A DNA stretch of 45,481 nucleotides from Omphalotus guepiniiformis (taxonomy: Eukaryota > Basidiomycota > Agaricomycetes > Agaricales > Omphalotaceae), in the NCBI GenBank assembly GCA_028554645.1, contig JAQOOI010000003.1, positions 1 through 45,481 of the forward strand, in the 5' to 3' direction. A model generated the notes under the pieces. That model saw only the letters and a program-made list of their open reading frames with translations, was not told the DNA's origin and did no database searches. Below, piece by piece: positions 19,808-29,883 of this stretch; positions within the stretch are counted from its first letter, which is position 1; the number at the start of each line of letters is the position of its first letter. The translations under genes and the position numbers were made by a program.

Positions 19808-21260
19808 TAGATACCATTGCGGACAGTACCACTCAATAGCATTCAGACTGCCAAGTACCGCTTGGAAATGATCAGTAATGCTCAGTTACGGCTAGCACTG
19901 GGTACCGTTTACTGCGGGATAGCCAGGTATCGCTCCGTACCGGTCCGTGCTTCTCAGTACCGCTCAATAGACAATGGGGTACCACACAATTGTAATCGGT
20001 AGCTCAGCAGTCTCGGTACGGACAGCTACCGCTTACTACCGCTCAGTACTAATCAGTAGCGCTCAATACATGAATTTGCGGTGGGGCTGGTCCCTTCTAG
20101 ATAATGGGTGATTGCTGTGTGGTGGTCGAGCATTGAGCACGAGCACTTCATAGTCTACACACGAAACCCCAGAATATTCAGAGGCATATTACTTCCATTG
20201 CACAGTGAACAGGGATGATCTTTATCTTTTCCGCTTCCTCAGGCTGGAACGGGGCTGGAAGTCACCTTCTTTTAGTAAGACCGTAATACAGGACCGGCAC
20301 TCTTCACACGGACCCGTCACCCTCAATAAGCGCTCAATACTAATCAGTAGCGCTAATCAGTAGCGCTCAGCAGTCTCGGTACGTACAGCTACCGTTGACT
20401 ACCGCTCAGTGCCGGTTCGTACAGGGCCGTACAGATCAGTGGCATTCAGCGGCACTCAAAAAGAACCACGATTAACTTGCATTAGGAGCCAGGTCCCCCA
20501 CTGCACGATGGGTATTCACAGTACAGTGCCCATACCAATGTATACCTAGAGATCCCAGAGTCAGTGACTAAGAGTGCCATGGAGTTGTGAATCTCGATAC
20601 CACTTTAAAGTTTTGGACAGACCCTTCCTGTTGGAATCTGTACCTTGGCTTAGATTGGAGAGAAACAGTATCTAGTTTTGATGTCTTTATTGATGCTGAG
20701 GAGACTCGGAAAGGGATTAATCCTGATATCTTGTTAGCTGGAGTAGAACCACCTGGAGGCATTCATGGCTGCATAAATTGGAACATAGACACCTTTACTC
20801 TATACACCTACTTTGATACTTACTCTGTAGAAAGTGTACGAGTTCAAAAAAGTTTACACTGGCACTGAGGCTACCATATATCATGATATCAGGTAACTTG
20901 GCGTGTTTTTTACCCAGTAATATCTTTGAATGTTATACATATATGGAGGTACACTATGTCTGATTGTAATCTGAGGGGTAAAAGTGCGTAAAAGTGAAGA
21001 AAGCGATTTTGAATACGAAACCCCAGGCCCACGTACATATGTATCGTAAGACCGGTCCAGACCGAGCTGCAGCGCTTCACACGGTGGCTGTGCAACAGAT
21101 TTTGGGTATACTAATCAGTAGCGCTAATCGGTAGCGCTCAGTACTAATATTCAATGCTAGCGCTCAGCAGTCCAGCTACCGTTGACTTACCGCCCAGTGC
21201 CGGTCCGTACAGGTCCGTACTGGTCAGTGGCACTCGGTGGGGCTCAAAAAAAATCAGTAT
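19808..21260. repeat. AGTACCGCTC-rich degenerate repeat tracts
   Basis: Three tracts (about 19808-20070, 20320-20460 and 21105-21260) are built of degenerate CAGTACCGCTCAGTA / CCGTACCGGTCCGTAC words, the same vocabulary as the 152-bp satellite but scrambled. They look like old, rearranged satellite DNA. The gaps between them are unique sequence; 20587-20868 holds an open frame of 93 codons (plus strand, no recognisable domain) that I do not call a gene. Confidence 0.7.
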
Positions 21261-22340
21261 AGCGCTCAGCGGCAACTTGTGTCTTCAGAGGAAAACACCC
21301 GTGGTCTCATGCCTTTGCTGACATTAATTGAGTAGTGAAATGGACTGGTGAATGACAAAGTATCTCATTGGCGTGGTTTCTTGTTACTCTTGTTACAATT
21401 GCTGATACATTTCAAGTTTGGTGTACGATAGCATCTCCTGTGCGTCGGGTCCTTACCAAGTTGGGAAAATGGTGATCAGTGACAGGTGTAGTCTTGTGCA
21501 TTTCAACCTCCTCCTTATGTGTTTTCTGATACAACTGAAATACTATATTGTGTGTACTCCAGCATCCGTACTCTTTGTTGCATTCACTGCCCCAGATCTT
21601 TTCTTTCTCAAGAAAAACAGATGAACAGATAGTTGGTACGATATTGAAGGGGTTTCTTGCCATAAAGAGATTTGTTTTTCCTTGCAAAAATAATCAAGTT
21701 TTATATTGAAAAATAGTATTCTTTCTTTATATATAGGGGTTGGTGTTTTTTCCAGGTAACAAAATGGGTAATGATTGTCGACCGAGTGCCCATTAGTAAA
21801 ACCGTGGTTTTGTCTTTCTTCCATAGAAAAGTAGTTCTTCGTCTTTGCATATAAGAAAGAATGTTGTTTATATCTACTTTATCACATAATAATATTCTGT
21901 TGCAATATCCATTATAAGGAGATTTCTTTTGATGGATATTTTTTTACAAAGGAAACAAAAAAGAGGTGGGGCAGTGATTCTCTTGGACATGTAAAGTACT
22001 TTTCTATTTCACTATGTCGGATCCTATTAACCATCAATATTTTATCCCACTACAAGTCTATGCATACTTTAAACCCTTGTAGATTCTCATACCTCAGGAA
22101 ACTCACTCTGCACATCCTAGTCTGTAAGACCCAATATCTATACCCTAGGCGCTCCAGTCTCTCAGATCCTATGTTGGCCCCTACAAATCCCGTTTTGACA
22201 GATTGGTTCCCACCTTGCAAATAAACCCGAGGTGGGGCGTGGGAAGGAAAACACTCTTGTTCTCAAACCACCAAGTGCATACAGGTAAGACTGGTATCCT
22301 TTGCAGACACACACTAATCACTTCAACCGTGAAGTCACAA
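21261..22340. other. AT-rich intergenic, no supported gene
   Basis: AT-rich sequence with short shadow-like open frames on both strands. The right end is the upstream region of the HNH-type gene. I see no exon chain, tRNA or clear repeat structure. Confidence 0.5.
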
Positions 22341-23787
22341 ATGCCTCGTCGTAATGCTATTGCCCTTGAGACCCCTTCTGTTCAGATTGAGGCTACCTCA
22401 GAGTCAAGGCCTACAGGTACAGGTTTTGATGTGGAGGGTAATGAACAGGACCGGACTGGAGCGGAGAACTTTAGTATAGACAGTACGCCCGAGAGTACGG
22501 CGGGTAGTACTAGTAGACAGTATTTGTTGAAGTGGCTGAAGAACATTGATCAGTACCAGTGCACGGTTTGTAGAATACCGGCACAGGAGAATTCAAGCTT
22601 CGAGGTGGCTCACATTTTGCTGCCAAGGTCAGCACCGACTCGAGTGGTAAGTTGAGTGTCAACTTGCACTCTTGGTGGCTCAGGTACTGAAACTTGCTAG
22701 GTGGATGTGGTGGGACATGTTTTGGGGGCACCAACAATCACAATCCATTCGCGTTTGTTTCTCATGTTGTGTTAGTTCATTTTCCATGCCCCCTGTGTGA
22801 TCTCTCTGACTGCTTTTACATAGTGCGAGTGGATATCCACCGGCTCCTGGACCACGGGAAAATAATTTTTTTGCCACCTGCCAAGCTAATTAGAATGTGC
22901 AGTGAGTACCTTCGGATACACAGCAAGGCGGGATCGTGGACGATTTTGAGAAAAGGAAAGTTGGGCGAGGACTTCTTGGACCTGGTTTGTGTGTGTGTTG
23001 TTTGTGAAATATGAGAGGCCAATGACATTTTTTGTAGGCTGAGTCAAGGCAGTTTCCGTATAAGCTGTTGCAGTCGCCCCATGCGAAAGATTTCAGCTAT
23101 GACCTGACCTACCGACTTGAGGACAAGACTGTTACTGTCTTCCAAGAACCGTTTCTTCAATTTCCGCCCGTTTGGTCCCACGTCACCCCGTTCGCGGTTC
23201 TTCTGAACACAATGTGGTCTCTGGAAGGATATACTCAGTCCATGGATGAAACAATATTTCATCGACGAACGGCACCGGAATTGAATCGCCTGGCGAACTT
23301 GATGACAAGGGCATTGTTGGGGAAGAAGGTGGAAGACATTCTTGTCGATGCGGAGGTGCCGGAGGACATTAGAGATTGGGCGCAGGCGTTTAGAGAGTTT
23401 GTTGATTTGTATAGCGGTGCGGAGGAAAGGGTACTCTCAGAACTGGCAAAGGGGGCGAGAAGCACCAGGAGCGGAGGCAGCCGTGGTTCGAAGGATCCTT
23501 CAGGCAGTGGGGCAGAGCCCGATGGGGGTGCTTCTGACTACGAATCTGGAGGTCCAGGTGCTGGAGGTCGAGGTACTGGAGGTCGAGGTGCTGGAGGGGA
23601 TCAGGGACCGGGAACCCCAACGCCGTCTAGTCGAAAAGGGAAGAACATCACCAAGTATGTGAAACGTGTGCTCTTACCAACACCCGCCACACAGGTCAAG
23701 TTGACCTACTGGCTCCGACATGTCAAGGGTCGTTCTCACCGTTGGAGCACACATGGACATGGACACGAAGCGAGTTTCTCAATGTGA
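22341..23787 (+). CDS. HNH-type (fungal HNH_2-like) protein, four exons
   Basis: Exons 22341-22646, 22684-22756, 22824-22984 and 23038-23787 join to 429 aa. After a disordered N-terminus (MPRRNAIALETPSVQIEATS) comes CTVC...FEVAHILLPRSAP, the CxxC plus first-His part of a fungal HNH-like module. After two introns comes the V-x-V-D-I-H-R-L-L-D motif, where family members typically have LRxDLHRLFD. The C-terminal domain (FPPVWSHVTPFAVLLNTMW) is also familiar from this family. It ends in Gly/Arg-rich repeats (GGPGAGGRGTGGRGAGGDQG) and a basic tail. HNH folds are metal-dependent nucleases; whether this protein cuts DNA is not known. The donor of intron 2 is ambiguous (22751 as GC, or 22757 as GT); only its local residues change. 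Confidence 0.75.
23500..23640. repeat. Coding repeat, GGAGGTCGAGGTGCT units
   Basis: GGAGGT(C/G)GAGGT(A/G)CT-like units recur four times inside exon 4 of the HNH-type gene, producing the Gly-Arg-rich segment. The period is a multiple of three, so the frame is kept. Confidence 0.6.
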
Positions 23788-23839
23788 TCCGTATCAGTTG
23801 CCCTATCTTTCCCTACTCCATGTCTTCCTACTTTGATGC

Positions 23840-24395
23840 TACACTGTGGTGATTTTCAATCTGCAACGTACACCGATATGTAACTTGCCATTTTTCTCCT
23901 CCTCTGTCTTCTTCTGTACTTTGTTAAATTTTTCCAAGCTATATTGAATGCATTGAGACTAGATAGCAAACAAAAACAAGTGAATGTGTTGAGGGAAATG
24001 AATGAGATACATATTACTGCTCAGGAAGTATGACTTATGTGTGACACTCTCTAGTATAGGGAATTATCTTGAGAGGATTGCTGAGACTATTACGTAGACG
24101 TCTGAGAGTATATAGAACCAGTCCACTTTCCGGTTCTCAAGGTGGCACAAAAGGTTAAAGGTGGTATACATGCAAATTGATCGAAAAGTCGATGCTATCT
24201 GACACGGGTGCAATTTCCTGTTTCTGCTCGGACACTGCCCGACACCACCCCATCCTCAAAATAAAATTCCATAAATTCAGGTTAAGGGTTTTGAATACAA
24301 TAGATAAAGTCTATGTACTTGCTCAAGGAATTAGTCTCGGGTGGAAGACAGCAAAAATCAATTGTCGGATCTCAGATGACCATAGTACTAACACT
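23840..24395. repeat. Dispersed non-coding repeat, copy 3
   Basis: Collinear with 10140-10740: GTGGT(G/T)(A/T)TTTTCAAT at the left, then AATGTGTTGAGG, TATTACTGCTCAGGAAGTATGAC, CCGGTTCTCAAGGTGGCAC, CACTGCCCGACACCACCCC and TCTATGTACTTGCTCAAGG. It lies just downstream of the HNH-type gene. Confidence 0.7.
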
Positions 24396-24627
24396 TGCAA
24401 ATTAGGACATTTTGCTCTCCGTTTAATTCTACATGACAACTTCATCATTGATTTCGCCATTCAAGTGAGATGTGTTGCTCGAGTTGCGGAGCCTGACGTT
24501 CCCCATCATCGCAAGACACACTAGATATAGTAGCATGTTTACCCCTTCCAAACATTCACATGAAGCGACTAGTCATGTGGACCTTGTGTGTCTTGTGTGC
24601 TACACACACTTGGTGGTTAATAGCAAT

Positions 24628-25265
24628 CAAACCGCCAGGTACCGCTCGGTAATGCTCAGGACCGACAGCTGCCGCATAGTAACGCCGAGTACCGCTCCGT
24701 ACCGGTCCCTACTAGCTGGTAGTAGTGCTCAGTACCGCTCAATAATAACCAGTACCACTGAGTAGGGTAGCACTCAAGCAGGAGCACTCTGTACCGATGT
24801 CTTCCACATAGTGGCGCCAGGTACCGCTCCGTACCGGTCTGTACTCCGGTTGGTACCGCTCCGTACCGCTCCGTACCGTCCAGCAGCACTCAGTTGCACT
24901 GAATAAGGATCAGTAGCGCTCGAGTTGTGCTCGTTACTTCAACAACCTCAACTTGAATCATGACAAAGGGGTCCCAGGACTTCCGGGGGGGGGGAGGACC
25001 TGGTATTACCCTTGCTACCCTAACCCCTACACACGTTACCCCGTAACCCCTAACCCCTGGGGTTGGCCGTTTCTAGGCCTCGCACACAGAACCCCTGTAA
25101 CCCCTAACCCCTGGGGTTGTCAACTTCTTTTCTAGGCCTCGACCTCCACCTCGGCTTCCTTTTCGACTTTGGTCGACGACACTTTGTGATGAATAGCGCA
25201 GTTGCTCCGTGTATGTGGCAGAGCTGGCTGCATATCATTCCAGACTGAACCTGCTCTCGCATTGC
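24628..25265. repeat. AGTACCGCTC tract and composite repeat, copy 2
   Basis: 24628-24935 is a degenerate AGTACCGCTC / CCGTACCGGTC tract. It is followed by GGGGTCCCAGGACTTCC, a G10 run, several CCCCTAACCCCT telomere-like stretches (25016-25115), GGCCTCGACCTCCACCTCGG, and a segment matching 19610-19680 (TTTGTGATGAATAGCGCAGTTGCTCC). The order of parts differs from the 18.9-20 kb copy, so the composite has been reshuffled. Confidence 0.7.
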
Positions 25266-25830
25266 ATTTTGTACAGATGAAGAAAAAGTTGCTCAGCTCT
25301 CTTTAGTGGGAGGGTGTTAACCCTCTCCTCTCCACTACTGATCAGAATCCATACCGTCATCCATTACTTTGAAAAGTAGGAAATTTCAGGTATAGATAAT
25401 CCAGGCATCTCAGGGATCATGAACCTACCTCTGGTGATCAGCACCGTTTGGGGCATCTCTCTCCAGATGAACATTTCAAATAGCACAAAAGATCCTTTTG
25501 GCTGGTGATGAAAGAATCATGATTACAAGGGATCTGTGTATTCTCATGGTGTTTAGTAGTTCAAAGGTGTTGCCTTAATGCTTGAATAGGTCACTGGATG
25601 GTGTAAGAGGCTTTATTGCGGAATATTTCTGCAAATGTTCAGCGTGAGACTCTACCTTGTGTGGTATATATAGAATTTGAAGGGTGCCAGGATTGATACC
25701 TACAAAAGAATCCTCGACTTGGGTGGAATGACATAAGGAGGTGGGAGTATCACACATGTTTACTGTAGATATTGTGATGCTTGCTCCAACCAGCTAGTTT
25801 CAACAGCAATTGTTTGGCCTCTTGGAGGCG
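25266..25830. other. AT-rich intergenic, no supported gene
   Basis: No exon chain or repeat stands out. Short open frames lack domain signal. Confidence 0.45.
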
Positions 25831-26129
25831 GTGCGGACCGGAGCGGACCTACAGCCAGCATTCTCAACACTTGGATTCTAAGATCACGCTCCTCTAATTG
25901 TTCACATTTGAATGATAGAAAAACAAATGAAAATACGTGTTCTTCTCAATACATCGTTCAATATGCGGGTTGAACGCTCACAATCTAACATTTGGAGACA
26001 TTTCAAGCGCTACGGGAATGGTAGGCCCATCATCGCAGGGTAAGTGCAACATACTGCATTCATCCCCTCACCGTTAAAAACTAATTTTTCATTTAGTCGG
26101 GAGTAAAATTCTAGCCAAACGAATTAATG

Positions 26130-26210
26130 GTCACTGCGGGAGTCGAACCCTGCCACGAGGTGGTAGCTGCCACGTTTGCATGACATGCGCGCCGATTGCA
26201 CTACAGTGCC
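26130..26210 (-). ncRNA. tRNA-like sequence, copy 1 (tRNA pseudogene or SINE-type head)
   Basis: On the minus strand GGCACTG...CAGTGAC can form a seven-base acceptor stem with one mismatch. TAGTGCAATCGG resembles the A box and D arm. GGTTCGACTCC is a perfect B box, although the T stem carries mismatches. TGTCA/TGGCA may form an anticodon stem with an eight-base loop, and CCACCTCGTGG could form a long variable arm, as in class II tRNAs. CCA follows the acceptor stem in the DNA. The T-stem defects and the non-canonical loop suggest a tRNA-derived element rather than a working tRNA. Confidence 0.5.
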
Positions 26211-26965
26211 ATGGTTACTCCTTTCATTTACAGTTATGGAAGGGGCTTGTGGCTCAAACATCCGAATGACAACACATTGATGCAGTCGAATGGCCGTGGG
26301 CTTTCATATGATGTTTACAATCAATACAGTTCGGTGTTCTCATGGACAAGGGCTTGAAGGCGCTTCAGTTAATGACAGGTTGTTATATACTGGCGTGTGC
26401 GGCTGGAGCGTCTGCACATTGCAGGGCTATGTATCTAAGGTAACACACGGCCACCATGCGGGAAGCGCGTTACCCCAGACGGAGTGGCCAGCAGCAGAAT
26501 TGATGTCTGTGTCACAGGCCGCCGGACCTGCTGCGGGCCGGGAGTGCAGTGGCAGGGTTGGCTGAAGCAGCAGCACAACCATCTACCCTATGCGTTGTAT
26601 TTGAATTATACCTAACCTCCTAGCCCCAGAGTGGCCAGCGGCAGAATTGATGTCTGTGTCACAGGCCGCCGGACCTGCTGAGGGCCGGGAGCGCAGTGGC
26701 AGGGTTGTCAGTACAAACCACTGCTCTATGTGTCATATTTGAATGAAGCTCTGCTCATAACTATTCACATTTGACAAGGGAAAATAGGTGTGTTTCTCTG
26801 TATATTTATTGTTCAATATGCGGGTTGAGCGCTCAAAACAAAATATTTTTTGAACACGTTTTGAGCAACCCCTAATCTGCACTTGACCTGATTGTGATGT
26901 GATTTCATGCAGCGTTAGAACCTAATTTCGGTCTGGAGTAAAAGATTTAGCCGAAACCATTATTG

Positions 26966-27048
26966 GTCACTGCGGGAATCGAACCCGGGCGCTAAACAAA
27001 CGGCGCCTGTCGTTTGTTGCATGCAGGTGCCCACTGCACTACAGTGCC
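26966..27048 (-). ncRNA. tRNA-like sequence, copy 2
   Basis: Same outer stem (GGCACTG/CAGTGAC), A-box-like TAGTGCAGTGG and B box GGTTCGATTCC. The centre is completely different from copies 1 and 3: it holds an inverted repeat (AACAAACG...CGTTTGTT) where the anticodon arm should be, which cannot form a normal cloverleaf. Confidence 0.5.
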
Positions 27049-27838
27049 ATGGTTACACCTTTCATTTACGGTTATGGAAGGGGGATTGTGGCTCAAACGT
27101 CCTAATGACAACACATTTATGGAGCTGAACGGCCGTGGGCTTCCATATGATGTTTACACTCAATACGACAGCTGGATATTCTCGGAGGCAGGTTGGGCTG
27201 AGAGCTTCCCGAGTATTGAATAGCTCGGCGCTCGAAAGGGCTTCAGCAGATGTCATGTCCCTGTAGAGTGGCCAGCGGCAGCAGAACTGATGTCTGTGTC
27301 CTAGGCTGGCGGACCTGCTGTGGGCCGGGAACACAGTACCGTAGAGAGTAGCCAAAATTGGTGACTGTGTTGACTGCCGCCGGGCCTGATGCGGAGCGGG
27401 AGCACAGTGGTGATTTTGTCAATAAAAATGTCTACTCATGCAGATTGCAATGTGGTATGTAAGGTTGGGCTGTCTGGCGCCTAACCCTGGTAATGCACCG
27501 GACCTGGACCGGGGCGGACCTACAGCCATGATTCTCAACACTTGGGTTCTACTATCATTTCTGTTCGTGTGCTGCTTGCATATTGTTTTAGAAGGACGTG
27601 AATTGCAGAGTAATTGGACTATGCTAAACTCGAGCTCTGCTCGTAATGCAACTTTGGGAGACATTGCAAACAATGTGTGTACCCACCACTGCTGCACTAC
27701 AGCACTGCAAGTTACTGTGCCCAAAATGTACGCAGTAGGTACCATGGCAGAGTAAGTGCAACATGCTGCATCCACCTCTTCACCGTTAAAAATGAATAAT
27801 TTCGTTGTGGAGTAAAATTTTAGCCACAAGAATCATTG

Positions 27839-27919
27839 TTCACTGCGGGAGTCGAACCCGACCACGAGATGGGATCTGCCACATTTCCGTGGCACGCGCA
27901 CCCACTGCACTACAGTGCG
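27839..27919 (-). ncRNA. tRNA-like sequence, copy 3
   Basis: A-box-like TAGTGCAGTGG, B box GGTTCGACTCC, and a GTGCCAC/GTGGCA stem at the anticodon position with a six- to eight-base loop (GGAAAT core). The acceptor stem has an extra mismatch relative to copies 1 and 2. Confidence 0.5.
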
Positions 27920-28345
27920 ACGACTGCTCTTGCCCGCTGTAGTCACATAAAGGGCTCGACGGCTCAAGCGATATTGTTTAACCATTCACATAAATGACAA
28001 CACATTGATGCAGTCGAACGGACGTGGGCTTTCATATGATGTTTACAATCAATACAGTTCTGTATTCTCATGGACAAGGGCTTGAATGCGCTTCAGCTGA
28101 AGACAGGTCGTTATACACTGGCGTGTGCGGCTGGAGCGTCCGCATACTGCAGGGCTATGTTTTCGAGACTGAGAAAGGGTGGCCACCGGACCTGCTGCGG
28201 GCCGGGAACACAGTATCTCATAACCCAGCAGGAATAGCGTTGGTGGCTGTGTTGACCGCCGCCGGACCTGACGCGGGCCGGGAGCGCAGGGGCGGGGTTG
28301 TCAGTACAAACCACTGCTCTATGCAAATTGCAATGTGGTGGGCCC

Positions 28346-29300
28346 TATAAGTTCCGCTGCACCTGTGGATGCAGCATGCTTGCAATTGTTTAATGAATGA
28401 AATAAGAACAGATGTAAATGACCTCAGCGTCTCTTAAATCATAACCAGGCTTGCGGGACCTGTGAGCAACACCGCCCAGAGTGGGTACCCATGAGAATTG
28501 AGCGGGTTGCTTAGTCAGCAGCAGCTGTAGATGGTCAGGTGAGTGCATATATGCAGGTGTGGTCTACATTTTGGTGATTCAGCTGTTCTATGCGTAGAAG
28601 AGTAGACGAAACATACATTTTCACTGAATCTGAAGCACGACAGGACATGCAAGGCATGTATTCAGTCTCGCCCAGGACGAAAACTGGTAGATGTGGATGG
28701 CATTGTTCTGAAAGCGGTGTCGGCGTCATGTGAAGTGCAGTGATGGGTTCCGAGGACTCTGGAGTGGAATAGAGACGAGCACCCACACCAGGTACGAGCA
28801 ATGAGCATCTCGCCCAGTAAAGGTGCGAAAGAGGGGTAGAATGGAGCCGGATCTGGTCGCCCATAGGTAGTAGTTGGTTTGGGCGGAAAGAAAGAGGGGG
28901 GCAAGGTGGGAAGGCGAAGCGGAGATGAGAGAGTGGAGGAAACGGCTGGGCTGCTTAGTAAGCAACTCCCGCTGACCTTTCCGCGCGGGAACACTGAGAA
29001 CAGAGTTTGCTGTTTTTAAACGTCAGTATGCCTTGCGCTAGGAAATGGACTTGCCCAAGAGATAGAGTAGTGTGATAGCTATAGAACGCCTGGCGATATA
29101 AGGGATTGAGAATTGTTCAGGGTGCGGAGAAGGCCGCAAGAGCGCTTGGGGAAGTGGGCGGTGCGGACCATGCCTATACCGGTGAGCTCGCCCTAAGGCA
29201 TATAGTAAGAAAATGATATGCGCAGGTACCTAGATGACTGTAGATCACAATAGACCGATATTTGAGGCAAAAGAGCGAGGAGGTGAGGAGAGAAAAATCA
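28346..29300. other. Intergenic, no supported gene
   Basis: A Pro/Ser-rich minus-strand frame (28662-28994) is open, but it is a by-product of purine-rich plus-strand sequence and lacks conserved features. Nothing else is supportable. Confidence 0.4.
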
Positions 29301-29306
29301 AAGACG

Positions 29307-29386
29307 GGCTCGACCCCGCGGGGTCGAGCCGCGTCAAAGAAAGTCAATTTCCGGGCGCATCTTTCGCCGCGCAAGCGCGGCGAAAG
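29307..29386. repeat. Two adjacent perfect GC-rich palindromes
   Basis: 29307-29330 is a perfect 24-bp palindrome (GGCTCGACCCCG and its complement, no loop). 29361-29386 is a 12-bp perfect stem (CTTTCGCCGCGC) with an AA loop, extended by flanking GCGCA/TGCGC. They stand in otherwise ordinary sequence, 30 bases apart. Confidence 0.9.
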
Positions 29387-29741
29387 CTTGCGCTGGTAGA
29401 TACGACCTCCTGGATGATATCTCCAGCTTTGACCTAGTCGTAAAGATTATTATTACGGGCTACAGAAATTTCAAAAGTTTCAGCGCCAGGGAATGGGTGC
29501 GGGGAGGCGTGGGAAAGTGCAGGATGGCCATCCTGGAGCGTGATCTAGGAGTAGATTCTACCCTCCGGAAATCCCACACAAAAATCCTTGGCCCACAGCA
29601 GTGTAACTTTCTCTTTGGAGCTGGTGGTGAATATTGCATGTTTTTAGCTCCTTTTCTGGAGCCAGATCAAAGAGAGAGTGTTTTGGAGCCTCCTTGTACA
29701 TTTTTGTTACATGAAAAAGAAACCTGGCCTCTCAATAGGCC

Positions 29742-29842
29742 TTATTAGCAAACAGTAAGCAAACTACATTGCATGATCTCTAGCCAATCATGTATCTGTG
29801 ATAAGGATATAAAAGGCAAAAAGGGCTTATGTAAGCTCTAAT
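29742..29842. mobile_element. Short inverted-repeat element, diverged copy
   Basis: CTTATTAGCAAACAGTAAGCAAACTACATTGCATGAT...AAGGATATAAAAGGC...TTATGTAAGCTCTAATG is collinear with the 104-bp element at 31866-31969, with a 24-base insert in the middle. The terminal inverted repeats are degraded. It lies just downstream of the 29884-31290 gene. Confidence 0.55.
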
Positions 29843-29883
29843 GCTTGTACAAAATTGTGGACAATATAGATAAACAACGTCCT

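Larger units (their letters stand above)
25831..28345. repeat. Three diverged repeat units with tRNA-like heads and GC-rich subrepeats
   Basis: Landmarks recur in the same order: CGGACCTACAGCC...TTCTCAACACTTGG (25850, 27512); TTCAATATGCGGGTTGA (25957, 26813); CACCGTTAAAA (26070, 27781); the tRNA-like block (26130, 26966, 27839); AATGACAACACATT...GGCCGTGGGCTTTCATATGATGTTTACA (26264, 27101, 27995); and GC-rich GCCGGACCTGCTGCGGGCCGGGAG subrepeats (26520, 26668, 27305, 27380, 28185, 28261). A short conserved frame (LWLK-PNDNT-M--NGRGL-YDVY) recurs after each tRNA-like block but is not intact. Together this suggests a decayed mobile element amplified locally. Confidence 0.75.

Noticed and set aside
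26130..27919. Functional tRNA genes
   Set aside because: Anticodon arms differ completely among the copies and the T stems carry mismatches, so tRNA-derived elements are more likely.
28662..28994. Minus-strand Pro/Ser-rich ORF
   Set aside because: Composition-driven, with no conserved features and no upstream exon.
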